A DNA stretch of 41,793 nt from Candidatus Poribacteria bacterium. Lineage in GTDB: Bacteria; Poribacteria; WGA-4E; UBA9662. The DNA is taken from the NCBI GenBank assembly GCA_002709695.1, contig PAQF01000033.1, positions 13,627-55,419 on the forward strand, read 5' to 3'. The notes under the pieces are model-generated. The model ran no database searches. It worked only from the letters and a program-made list of their open reading frames with translations, and was not told the origin of the DNA. The position numbers and the translations under genes were made by a program. This document shows positions 6,989-14,866 of this stretch, one piece after another (positions within the stretch are counted from its first letter, which is position 1; each line of letters starts with the position of its first letter).

Positions 6989-9169
6989 ATGAAGTCCTTT
7001 CGAAATCACTTTATACTTTGTTTCGTGTGTTTTTTTGTTTTTTTTGCTACTTTTGATGTTAGTAGTCAAAAGCAACGACAGTTGAATGTCATGCATTATA
7101 GAAAAGGGGTTAGTCGAAACACTGGTGCTAGAGTTCCTCCGCCGTTCTATTTTGGGAATAGGCAACTTGATTTGGGCAATGCAAAAATTATTGTTACTTA
7201 CGATAAAGGGTTTGATCAAAACCCAAGAGCCAAGGCTGCTTTCCAATATGCTATAGATCTTTTAAAGCAGGAAATTGATTCAGGTGTTGAGATTAGAATT
7301 GATGCTCTTTTGCAACCTCTTGAAGGTGACATATTGGGTGGGGCAGGCGCAATGAAGGCCCACAAAAATTTCGGTCATGGGAAGCCGGGGGTTTGGTATT
7401 CTGATGCTATAGCTGATAAGTTATCGGGTATAGATCAAAATCCAGATCAGCCTGACATCCTTGCTGAGTTCAATAGTAATATAGATTTCTATTTTGGTAT
7501 GGATGGAAAAACTCCTGCCAGCAGATTTGACTTCGTTACTCTTGTACTTCATGAACTGATTCACGGTATTGGTTTTGTTGGACAGGATAGTTACGATGTT
7601 TCTACTGGGGAAGGTTCGATTAGAAGCGAAGGGGTTCCCAGCATTTATGATTTGTTTGTGGTCAATGGTTCTGGCCGTGAGATCATCAGTTTTAACGACC
7701 CATCAGTTGCTTTGGGCAGACTTATGACTGGCGGTGAACTCTTTTGGAATGGTGTATCAGGCAAAGTCCGTAATGCAGGGAGCCTACCTAAACTCTATGT
7801 GCCTACGCAATGGGAGGAAGGAGCAAGCTATTCTCACTTGGATGAAACTACCTATCCTCCAGGAGATATCAATACGTTAATGACGCCAGATCAGGATATG
7901 CAGGAATCAACTCATGATATAGGACCTATTGTTCGAGGTATGCTGGAAGATATTGGTTGGACCGTCAATTCACTCGTTGAAGTTAACGAAGCGACAGTCC
8001 AAAGTATCACAGGTAATGGTGCTGGAGAGTTTGTTGCTCCTATTGGGATTGGTGCTGGAATACCTATCAAAATCGTTTTCGATACCATTGACATAACCAC
8101 CGTTGTATCTATTGATGAAAGTGATGTGAGTGAATCCTTTCAGTCTAATAATGGGAAGATTCAGGGAGGTCCTTTTACTTTTAATCTTCCAATGGGCGAA
8201 TACGTTGTGAAGGAAACTTATATTGGAAAAGTAAAGAGTTCTACTCAGTTAATTGGTGCGCCGACTATCCTTTTAGATCCAATTATAATTAAGCGGAACC
8301 TGATTGTGGAAACGCCAACGTCCTACACGTTATCAGTTGATAGCAGGGTCGAAAACCTCGAAGGGAAAGTCGTCGGCGATTTTGCCGGGAAAGTTCGTGT
8401 CCAGGGAGTCCTAGGTGCTAGAACTAGCATCACCATAATTAGTACCAGGGCAATTCGTCCCAGAGAAATAATTCGGTATCGAGCTGAAGTCTCTGCGTTG
8501 CTCAGTTCCGAGACCATGATTTCTAAATGGGTGGGTGCGATCTTGGTTGGGGATATCGATGGTAATGGGAAGGTAGATATCCTTGATTTGGTAAAGGTTG
8601 CTAGTCAATTTGGTCAAGTTGGAGAAAACCTGCTGGGAGACGTTAATAACGATAATGAGGTAGATATTCGTGATTTGGTGAGAGTCGCTAGTAACTTTGG
8701 TAAAAATAATGCAGGTGCAGCACCCGAACAATTAGTTAGCCAAATGGTTTTCACTAACGAGCAGAAGCACAGCATTCAATCAGCTATAGTGGAGTTGGAA
8801 GGTATGCTATTTAGATCTAAAATAGAAGAATTGGTGTTTGACTTGTTAGTATCAATTCTACCTGAAGACCTACCAGCGCAAACCCGACTTCTGCCTAATT
8901 ATCCTAATCCTTTTAATCCTGAAACGTGGGTGCCATTTGTACTAAGTTATGGTTCTGAAGTCAAGTTAGCTATCTACAATGTGGAAGGAAATTCTGTTAG
9001 AAATATAAGCATGGGTTATGTTGAGGCTGGGAGTTATGTCAGTCAGTCAGAAGCTATCTATTGGGATGGTAAGGCGGAAACTGGTGAAAAAGTCGCTAGC
9101 GGAACATATTTCTATACTTTGAAAACGGATAGGTCTGTATTTACAAAAAAAATGATTGTTCTAAAGTAG
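6989..9169 (+). CDS. Secreted metzincin-like protease with dockerin-type repeats and a C-terminal sorting-type domain
   Basis: This 726-residue protein has a signal peptide (residues 1 to about 27, very Phe/Cys-rich). A catalytic-type domain follows with HELIHGIGF at 188-196 and, further on, SHLDE and a NTLMTP segment that could supply the third ligand and the Met-turn of a metzincin zinc site. A beta-rich linker comes next. Near residues 520-575 there are two dockerin/EF-hand-like calcium loops (GDIDGNGKVDILDLV and GDVNNDNEVDIRDLV). The C-terminus carries NYPNPFNPETWVPFVLS and ends in a FlgD/Por-sorting-like beta domain. It is therefore probably exported across the inner membrane and displayed or secreted. 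Substrate and sorting machinery are unknown; no cohesin is seen in the window. Confidence 0.85.
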   Translation: MKSFRNHFILCFVCFFVFFATFDVSSQKQRQLNVMHYRKGVSRNTGARVPPPFYFGNRQLDLGNAKIIVTYDKGFDQNPRAKAAFQYAIDLLKQEIDSGVEIRIDALLQPLEGDILGGAGAMKAHKNFGHGKPGVWYSDAIADKLSGIDQNPDQPDILAEFNSNIDFYFGMDGKTPASRFDFVTLVLHELIHGIGFVGQDSYDVSTGEGSIRSEGVPSIYDLFVVNGSGREIISFNDPSVALGRLMTGGELFWNGVSGKVRNAGSLPKLYVPTQWEEGASYSHLDETTYPPGDINTLMTPDQDMQESTHDIGPIVRGMLEDIGWTVNSLVEVNEATVQSITGNGAGEFVAPIGIGAGIPIKIVFDTIDITTVVSIDESDVSESFQSNNGKIQGGPFTFNLPMGEYVVKETYIGKVKSSTQLIGAPTILLDPIIIKRNLIVETPTSYTLSVDSRVENLEGKVVGDFAGKVRVQGVLGARTSITIISTRAIRPREIIRYRAEVSALLSSETMISKWVGAILVGDIDGNGKVDILDLVKVASQFGQVGENLLGDVNNDNEVDIRDLVRVASNFGKNNAGAAPEQLVSQMVFTNEQKHSIQSAIVELEGMLFRSKIEELVFDLLVSILPEDLPAQTRLLPNYPNPFNPETWVPFVLSYGSEVKLAIYNVEGNSVRNISMGYVEAGSYVSQSEAIYWDGKAETGEKVASGTYFYTLKTDRSVFTKKMIVLK

Positions 9170-9201
9170 TCTTATCATGCAGGAATTGAGATTTTTATAC
9201 G

Positions 9202-9221
9202 ATTGGTGTGCCAATTTCCCT
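9202..9221 (+). terminator. Weak hairpin between convergent genes
   Basis: ATTGG-TGTG-CCAAT (9202-9215) followed by a pyrimidine-rich stretch lies between the stops of the protease and the TPR gene. The stem is only 5 base pairs and AT-rich, so the terminator role is doubtful. Confidence 0.25.
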
Positions 9222-10268
9222 TTATTCTTCTGCGAGTATATCCTTTGCTTCCTTGAATTCTATCTCTGCTTCTGCGATTTTACCTTGTTCTTTATAAACT
9301 AAACCCAGGTTGTGATGGGCTATTGCATTATTGGGGTCGAGCTTTATCACCTTTTCAAACTCAACTTCTGCTTGTTGGTACTTACCTTGATTATAATATA
9401 CTAACCCCAAATTGCCATATATTTCTGCGTTGTTGGGATTAATTTCTACCATTTTTTTAAACTGTTCAATCGCTGATGGATATTCTCCAAGGTTGTAATG
9501 TACCAGTCCTAAGTGATTGTGTGCTATTGCATTATTGGGGTCGAGTTTTATCACCTTTTCAAACTCAACTTCTGCTTGCTGATATTTGCCTTGGCTATAG
9601 CAGACTAGGCCTAGGCCATTATGTGCCTCTATATTATTTGGATTGATTCTTATTACCTTTTCGAATTCGGTAACTGCCTGCGAATACTTGCCTTGATTAT
9701 GGTAGGCTAAGCCTAGATTGTTTTGTGCTTCGATGTTGGTTGGATTGATTCTTATTACCTTTTCGAATTCGGTAACTGCCTGCGAATACTTGCCTTGATT
9801 GTGGTAGGCTAAGCCTAGATTATTATGTACTTCTATGTTATTTGGATTAATTTCAATTACTTTCTCGAACTGTTGAATTGCTTGTTGATACTCACTTTGG
9901 TTATAGTGTACCAGCCCCAAGTTATAATGTGACCATTCCGATTTTGGATTAATTTCAATTACTTTCTCGAACTGTTGAATTGCTTGTTGATACTCACCTT
10001 GGTTATAGTGCACCAGCCCCAAGTTATAATGTGACCATTCCGATTTTGGATTAATTTCTATCACTTTTTCGAACTGTTGAATTGTTTGTTGTTCAATTGA
10101 TGTATTGTTGATTAGTTTCATGTTGTTAGTAGTCTCTGAAACATTAGTACTACACCCGGTGAACCATAGGGCATAGAGTGAGGAAAACTGAATTCCCAGA
10201 ATGGCCATCTGCCCCAGTTGCCTTGTAGTTGCAAAAAACTGCAAGCTCAACCTATTATTTCGTAGCAT
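9222..10268 (-). CDS. Tetratricopeptide-repeat (TPR) lipoprotein
   Basis: This 348-residue protein has a hydrophobic N-terminus ending in a lipobox-like LWFTGC (Cys 39), so it is probably lipid-anchored in the envelope. A short linker is followed by eight consecutive 34-residue TPR units of the pattern NNLGLAYHNQGKYSQAVTEF. TPR superhelices bind protein partners. Units 1 and 2 and units 3 and 4 are almost identical even in DNA, indicating recent internal duplication. The ATG at 10268 has an AGGAC site; an in-frame ATG at 10205 would shorten the pre-lipobox segment and is also possible. It lies 65 bases beyond the spermidine-synthase-like gene and is probably the last gene of that leftward cluster. 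Confidence 0.9.
   Translation of the reverse strand: MLRNNRLSLQFFATTRQLGQMAILGIQFSSLYALWFTGCSTNVSETTNNMKLINNTSIEQQTIQQFEKVIEINPKSEWSHYNLGLVHYNQGEYQQAIQQFEKVIEINPKSEWSHYNLGLVHYNQSEYQQAIQQFEKVIEINPNNIEVHNNLGLAYHNQGKYSQAVTEFEKVIRINPTNIEAQNNLGLAYHNQGKYSQAVTEFEKVIRINPNNIEAHNGLGLVCYSQGKYQQAEVEFEKVIKLDPNNAIAHNHLGLVHYNLGEYPSAIEQFKKMVEINPNNAEIYGNLGLVYYNQGKYQQAEVEFEKVIKLDPNNAIAHHNLGLVYKEQGKIAEAEIEFKEAKDILAEE
9843..10065. repeat. Near-identical 102-base tandem repeat inside the TPR gene
   Basis: Two consecutive TPR-encoding units differ at only a few bases (for example caccttgg against cactttgg and gtgcacc against gtgtacc). The 34-codon unit matches 102 bases. This is recent in-frame tandem duplication rather than an independent element. 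Confidence 0.75.
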
Positions 10269-10333
10269 TATTAATGTCCTAGTCCATAGTTAAGTAGAAG
10301 TTCTTTTAGAATTGTAGTTGTTTTGTTGATGAT

Positions 10334-11986
10334 CTAATAGTAACGCCAATTTTGGTCCTCGTAGTAGAACATAAGGGTCGGTTTAAGAAGCGTATTAATT
10401 TTAGTTTCAAGTTCGTTTACATCTTTACCAAATTGGAACATCGCTTGAATCAAATTGTTGGTCAAGAAGTTAGTTTCAACTGCCAGGCGGATGTTTTTAA
10501 TTTCATTTGTGGTTTTTGATGCCAGATTAAATCCCCAATCGCCCATTGAGGGTATTTCTAAATGGTACGCATAGGTGTGTAGGCCAGCTTTTTCTATTGT
10601 ATGATGTATGCACCAGAAAGCCTCGCGTGAGAAGAATGGCGATGTGCTTTGGGTGACAATCACGCCTTTGGTATTTAGTATGTTCTCAATTAATTTATAG
10701 AATGTGACGCTGTAGAGTTTTGATAATGATTCGTGATTTGGATCAGGTAGATCTATTATAACAACATCAAAATTATGGTCGTGATGTCCCCACTCAACAA
10801 ATTTGTATGCATCTTGATTAATTATGGCAACCTTTTTGTTTAGTAGAGATCCTTGGTTAAGTTGGACAATTTCGGGATTGTTGCTGCAGACTTTGGTAAT
10901 TTCAGGATCTATATCAATTAACACAATTCTTTCTACCTCTGGATATCTGAGAACCTCTCGAGCTGCTAAACCATCACCACCGCCGAGAATTAGTACATTA
11001 GTGTGTTTATCAGCTAAGTTCATCGCAGGATGAACTAGCGCTTCGTGATAACGATATTCGTCAACTGAACTGAATTGAAGATTCCCGTTGATAAACAGCC
11101 TCAGGTCTGTTCTATTGTTAATTATCTCAAGGTTGGGTGGTTTCTTAATGGTATTATTGGCAGGTGATGTCTTCCTCATTTCTCGCTTTGTCAAAACGAT
11201 TTTTTGATATCTCGATTGATTTGACAGTTGAATGTGGTCTCGGTATAGTTTGCGTTCAAGCCAGTGGTCGATATCAGTGGAATATATAGCTGCGATAGTG
11301 AGGCTTCCACTTGTTATTACGGTTGCAAAAGTCAGAAGATGTTTGTCTTCAATACTCTTCCAGTATTGGCATAGCAACAGTCCTGCTACAAAAATATTCA
11401 GCAAGCCAATAATGTATGCGCTTTGAACCAAACCTGTATGTTTTAATAAGATCAGGGGGAAAACAACAGACCCTATTAACGCGCCTATATAGTCAAAGGC
11501 AAGAACGTTAGATAGTGTTATGTGGAGTGAATCGTACTGCCCTATAATTTGTGTGAGAATTGGTATCTCTAGCCCGACGAGCGTACCTATGCTCGTAATC
11601 AGAACGAACATAACTACAAGATAGACCGTAACCGATTCATTAAAGATATATGTGTTGAAGAGAACTGTGGAAGATATACCTCCTATCAAAGCAATAGCGA
11701 TTTCAATCAGTATGAATCGGGCCACTAGGCAACGTGAAAAGTACCTTGATAGATAAGATCCTAAACCCATTGAACTCATAAACAGCCCAATGGTGATCGA
11801 AAACTGGTATACGCTGTTTCCGAGGAGGTAAGATGAGACAGCAGCTATAATGAGTTCATATATAATTGCGCATGTTGCTATTAGGCAAACTGAGAAAAGC
11901 AGGGCAAATACGGCCCATTTGCTAGTTTGGTGTAAATTAACAGGTCCTTGGTGGGAATTTTCGTTGTTTTCTGGTTTTACTGTCAT
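10334..11986 (-). CDS. speE-like: Membrane-anchored polyamine aminopropyltransferase (spermidine synthase)-like protein
   Basis: This 550-residue protein has two parts. The first 240 residues or so are about seven to eight hydrophobic membrane spans. The rest is a class I methyltransferase-like fold matching spermidine synthases, with the nucleotide-binding LILGGGDGLAAREVLRYP near residue 330 and the acidic LIDIDPEI. The canonical catalytic segment (usually DSTDP or similar) appears as VIIDLPDPNHESLSKLYS, keeping two Asp residues but with a different surround. The acceptor may therefore not be putrescine. Its ATG overlaps the upstream stop as ATGA, so it is translationally coupled to the DUF2617-like gene. 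TM-fused versions of this family occur with DUF350/DUF4178/DUF2617 genes in other phyla. Confidence 0.88.
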   Translation of the reverse strand: MTVKPENNENSHQGPVNLHQTSKWAVFALLFSVCLIATCAIIYELIIAAVSSYLLGNSVYQFSITIGLFMSSMGLGSYLSRYFSRCLVARFILIEIAIALIGGISSTVLFNTYIFNESVTVYLVVMFVLITSIGTLVGLEIPILTQIIGQYDSLHITLSNVLAFDYIGALIGSVVFPLILLKHTGLVQSAYIIGLLNIFVAGLLLCQYWKSIEDKHLLTFATVITSGSLTIAAIYSTDIDHWLERKLYRDHIQLSNQSRYQKIVLTKREMRKTSPANNTIKKPPNLEIINNRTDLRLFINGNLQFSSVDEYRYHEALVHPAMNLADKHTNVLILGGGDGLAAREVLRYPEVERIVLIDIDPEITKVCSNNPEIVQLNQGSLLNKKVAIINQDAYKFVEWGHHDHNFDVVIIDLPDPNHESLSKLYSVTFYKLIENILNTKGVIVTQSTSPFFSREAFWCIHHTIEKAGLHTYAYHLEIPSMGDWGFNLASKTTNEIKNIRLAVETNFLTNNLIQAMFQFGKDVNELETKINTLLKPTLMFYYEDQNWRYY

Positions 11987-12543
11987 GAATGTTCGGAGTT
12001 CACTTTGATTTTTGAATGGGTAACAACGGCAGTAAGTTCTTCGACAAAGGAATGAAAAGTTTCTATCTCCAATTGGTTATCATTGGCTTTGAGGACATTG
12101 ATTATAGTTACTGGTTCAGTAGTGGAAGTTTCTGTACTAGGGAAACTATGCTTTAAATGAAACAGCGCCTTGTTATGGTCTGGTTCGGAATTCTTGGAAA
12201 AAGACTTTTCATTTGGATACTGTATCATTTTGAGACTTGTTCGGTACATAAACTTTTCGCCAACATGGAACTCGCAATGGTGATTCTCCAAGCTACGGAT
12301 CAATTCGATCTGTCCTGTTGACGGTAGTACTTTTGCGTCAGCAGTAATTACTTCTGCTAACTCTGTTTGTTCGTTTTTAATGTTAACAACATGACTGCTG
12401 CCGATAATCCAGAAGTTTGCTCTATACCTGTTTCGTACAATGGTGAGCTTTTTAAAGATGTGGAACAGATTTGGTTCTAAGCAACGTTTATAAAGACCAA
12501 ACTGAAGGTTCTTGATGTCTTGTTTAATGTAGATGTGCTTCAA
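11983..12543 (-). CDS. DUF2617-like protein
   Basis: This 186-residue soluble protein has no signal peptide. Family-like landmarks appear in order: IIGSSHVVNI (residues 46-55), LAEVITAD, a C-x-F segment (HHCEFHVG), LKHSFPS, PVTIINVL, and a late ETFHSFVEELTAVVTHS matching the W-TWH-YP pattern of DUF2617. The identification rests on this ordered pattern and on position, since DUF2617 genes commonly adjoin spermidine-synthase-like genes. The biochemical role is unknown. It overlaps the SpeE-like gene by 4 bases, implying coexpression and perhaps a physical partnership. Start: ATG at 12543 with a weak AGGACA-type site. Confidence 0.6.
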   Translation of the reverse strand: MKHIYIKQDIKNLQFGLYKRCLEPNLFHIFKKLTIVRNRYRANFWIIGSSHVVNIKNEQTELAEVITADAKVLPSTGQIELIRSLENHHCEFHVGEKFMYRTSLKMIQYPNEKSFSKNSEPDHNKALFHLKHSFPSTETSTTEPVTIINVLKANDNQLEIETFHSFVEELTAVVTHSKIKVNSEHS

Positions 12544-12820
12544 TGTCTTTTATGTCCTAATTTGTATTGAAGTATGAAAGGTTTTGGATAGTTAGGGTGG
12601 AAAGGATTTATCGTTATATAAATGGGGATGATAAAGATAAGAAAAGGAGAAGATACTCCTTACTTGGCGATCCTTTGCGTAGAATGTTTGGGTAAAACTT
12701 ATGGCATAGGTTTAAAAAAGGGGGGTGGTGTATTCAAATCAAATTAGTTCCTTTGATTTGAACCAAGTATGTTTTTCTTAATCTGTTCAACTTGGTGGAT
12801 GAATTGTGTTAAGATTACAA
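12544..12820. other. 277-base gap inside the SpeE/DUF350 cluster, structured but non-coding
   Basis: No coding frame is evident. It contains the 11-base inverted repeat described separately, a second arm pair (ACCAAG at 12762-12767 and CTTGGT at 12791-12796), an AAGGAG/CTCCTT pair at 12644-12661, and a run that reads CCCCCCTTTTTT on the transcribed strand. It could attenuate or divide transcription between the two halves of the cluster. Confidence 0.45.
12733..12762 (-). terminator. Perfect 11-base inverted repeat, putative attenuator or terminator
   Basis: TTCAAATCAAA (12733-12743) and TTTGATTTGAA (12752-12762) pair perfectly around an 8-base loop. On the leftward transcript the hairpin is followed about 12 bases later by a C-run and then a T-run. 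The stem is AT-rich, so it may be a partial terminator or a protein-binding palindrome. Confidence 0.4.
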
Positions 12821-13141
12821 TTAAAGTATTGCTGCTGCTACAATCAGTCCTAAAGCGATCATAATACCAGCAACGATAACCCCCGCAGCAGTGTTGTTCT
12901 TGTCCTCTATTTCTGCATTGAGGTTGAAGGGGGTAATCAAATCAAAAATTTTGAATCCGATCATAAGTACTATAATGCCTAAGATGCTGTAGATTGCAGA
13001 TGCAACTAATCCTTCTGATAAATTCGCCCAGATGCCATTGTCTATTGATTGTGTTTGAAGGGTATTTTCTTGGGCTATTGCAATAATGCTTAACATGCAC
13101 GACATCACGACAAAACTGTACTTTGCTGTTTTGGTTTTCAT
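12821..13141 (-). CDS. DUF350-family membrane protein
   Basis: This 106-residue protein has an N-terminal signal-like hydrophobic stretch (residues 8-24) and then two further hydrophobic helices joined by the short polar linker FDLITPFNLNAEIEDKNN, which is the hallmark region of the DUF350/YjfL family. The last helix (GVIVAGIMIALGLIVAAAIL) is glycine/alanine-rich and ends the protein. DUF350 proteins are small inner-membrane proteins with no defined biochemistry that recur beside DUF4178, SpeE-like and PspA-type genes. The AGGAG site 5-6 bases before the ATG is good. The gene lies 39 bases after the DUF4178-like gene. Confidence 0.82.
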   Translation of the reverse strand: MKTKTAKYSFVVMSCMLSIIAIAQENTLQTQSIDNGIWANLSEGLVASAIYSILGIIVLMIGFKIFDLITPFNLNAEIEDKNNTAAGVIVAGIMIALGLIVAAAIL

Positions 13142-13180
13142 ATTACTTCTCCTATGTAAAGATTGCCCAGTTTTCTGAGA

Positions 13181-13762
13181 TTACGAGTTGTCAGACGTAC
13201 TATAAATCTCGATGTCTGATTCCCGAATATATCTACCAATAGATGCTTCATAAGTGTTTTCATTCCAGTATTGGATATTAATCGTGTGTTCTTGCTCCTC
13301 GTCTGCAAAATCCCAGTAGTAAAATGACTTGCCATTTGGTCGACAATTCTCATGTAATTGGTTTTCTCCTGAGTCAATTACGTGATATACAACATTGTCA
13401 AAATCAAACTCCCCTGTGTGCTGGGTATCAAAAATTTCTAGATCTGTAGATGTCAATTTCAATTTCTCAAAACTAATTTCCTTTGTGATGGTTGCGATTA
13501 GGCCTCCATTTTGTTGCCAGTTTAGCCAGAATGTTATTCCCCCATCACCAGTTAGTTTTAGCTCAAACGATTCTTCTTTTCCTCCGGTATATCTGTTTTT
13601 TTGCTCAACTAGATATTCGTCTCCCTTTACTAGGATAACTCCACTGGGTTGTACATTGTTTAAATATGATGTTGACAAATCGGGTTTATCCTTTTTTCTT
13701 AAGAGAAGCCAAGCCCATCCTGCTATGGCGGAGATAACAATGAGCAAGACAAAGATCTTCAC
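13181..13762 (-). CDS. DUF4178-like membrane-anchored protein
   Basis: This 193-residue protein has one N-terminal transmembrane helix (residues 2-20) followed by RKK, so the rest is probably cytoplasmic. The soluble part is beta-rich and carries landmarks of DUF4178: LVKGDEYLVEQKNRYTGG, ELKLTGDGGITFWLNWQQ, FDFDNVVYHVIDSG and YYWDFADEEQEHTINIQYW. DUF4178 domains occur with DUF350 and SpeE-like genes, and their function is unknown. The start is GTG at 13762. It sits between the lipoprotein gene (64 bases upstream) and the DUF350 gene and is probably in the same transcript. Confidence 0.75.
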   Translation of the reverse strand: MKIFVLLIVISAIAGWAWLLLRKKDKPDLSTSYLNNVQPSGVILVKGDEYLVEQKNRYTGGKEESFELKLTGDGGITFWLNWQQNGGLIATITKEISFEKLKLTSTDLEIFDTQHTGEFDFDNVVYHVIDSGENQLHENCRPNGKSFYYWDFADEEQEHTINIQYWNENTYEASIGRYIRESDIEIYSTSDNS

Positions 13763-13826
13763 GGTTCCATTCCCTTTCTTTGGTTAGGACGAGTCAAACA
13801 TGATTAAAACGAGGAGTAGTTAAATA

Positions 13827-14846
13827 TTATTTCCCAAATCCTCGGCTCCCTCCCCGAAAAGAACTGGCGGATCGGCTTCGATTCAGACCTTTTGATGAAG
13901 AAGATCTACTACTTCGTGACGAAGTGGTATTTCTGCCAAACCCACCGCTGCGTGATGTAGATGTTACCTGCCGAGATGCCATAACACGCTTGGACTTCAT
14001 GTTTTGAATGGATTTTGGAGCCTGCTGAGTACGGTTTTTGGCTTTGCTACTTCTGCTTATATTATTTCCTGCTGTTTTAGAAGGCATTGCTCTTCTATAG
14101 CGAGTTGTGGTGCGTGTTACTGTGCGTGTTCTCACAGGAGCATGCCATCCACCATAATAACTCCCATACCAACCTCCGTACCATCCAGGACCATACCAAC
14201 CATAGGGTCTGAAAAGTATGTCTCGTATGATCATATATCGAAAATACGATGTCATCCAGCTATGTTCATTAGCGTAATACGAACTTTTGTGGTGGAGAGC
14301 TCTGCCTTCATATACGTGTTGGTTGGATTCGGCATTAATCGTCATTGAGGAGCTATTTTGCTCATAAGTTAATGATACTGCTACCAGTTCTATCCCATCT
14401 TTTGCTATTTGGTGCCAATTGGCATTTTGATCTGGGTCTATGGTGTGTTGGCTTGGATCTGGTACGCGAAGTGAGTATATGGCTGACTGTTGTTGCACCG
14501 ATTCGGGGACAACGAGTAAGGGATCTCGGTTTCCGTCTTCGTTGAGATCAACTTGATAATTAACCTCTGGGTCGTCCATTATCTTTTGGCTCAGGCTCTG
14601 CACAATTTTTTGCTGGAATTTTTTTGATTCAGGTTTTTCCTGAGGCGCTGCTTCTCTCAGAACCTCTTTCATGACATCCGGAAGGATGGCTGGATTTAGT
14701 TTGTTGGTCAGATCAATCTTAGTAGAAACTGTTGCTCTGGCAACACCAACTGGATAATCTTGGGAACCCTTGTCACATCCGAAAAAGAACACCCCAGTAG
14801 CGGCTACTGAACAGATTGTTAATACTATTAGGAAAAGCCTTTTCAT
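13827..14846 (-). CDS. Lipoprotein with Tyr/Trp/Gly segment and RS-rich tail ending in GFGK
   Basis: This 339-residue protein has a clear lipobox (VFFFGC, Cys 24), so it is lipid-anchored. A soluble region holds the phrase QVDLNEDGNRDPLLVVPES. It leads to a hydrophobic/aromatic stretch (WMTSYFRYMIIRDILFRPYG), a Gly/Trp/Tyr-rich block of repeated WYG units near residue 220, and a basic, Arg/Ser/Thr-rich low-complexity tail that ends SFRGGSRGFGK. I do not recognise a catalytic domain. Actinobacterial clusters of this type contain DUF4247 proteins with comparable glycine-rich ends, so this may be a distant counterpart; that is inference. A 20-base gap separates it from the upstream acidic-protein gene. 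Confidence 0.72.
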   Translation of the reverse strand: MKRLFLIVLTICSVAATGVFFFGCDKGSQDYPVGVARATVSTKIDLTNKLNPAILPDVMKEVLREAAPQEKPESKKFQQKIVQSLSQKIMDDPEVNYQVDLNEDGNRDPLLVVPESVQQQSAIYSLRVPDPSQHTIDPDQNANWHQIAKDGIELVAVSLTYEQNSSSMTINAESNQHVYEGRALHHKSSYYANEHSWMTSYFRYMIIRDILFRPYGWYGPGWYGGWYGSYYGGWHAPVRTRTVTRTTTRYRRAMPSKTAGNNISRSSKAKNRTQQAPKSIQNMKSKRVMASRQVTSTSRSGGFGRNTTSSRSSRSSSSKGLNRSRSASSFRGGSRGFGK

Positions 14847-14866
14847 TTTGTCTATGTCCTAGTTTC

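Noticed and set aside
9843-10065. CRISPR-like array or satellite repeat
   Set aside because: The unit is 102 bases, encodes TPRs in frame and has no spacer structure, so it is coding repetition.
13138-13377. 79-residue leftward frame overlapping the DUF4178-like gene
   Set aside because: It lies within the DUF4178-like gene in another frame, has no ribosome site and no recognisable protein features, so it is a shadow frame.
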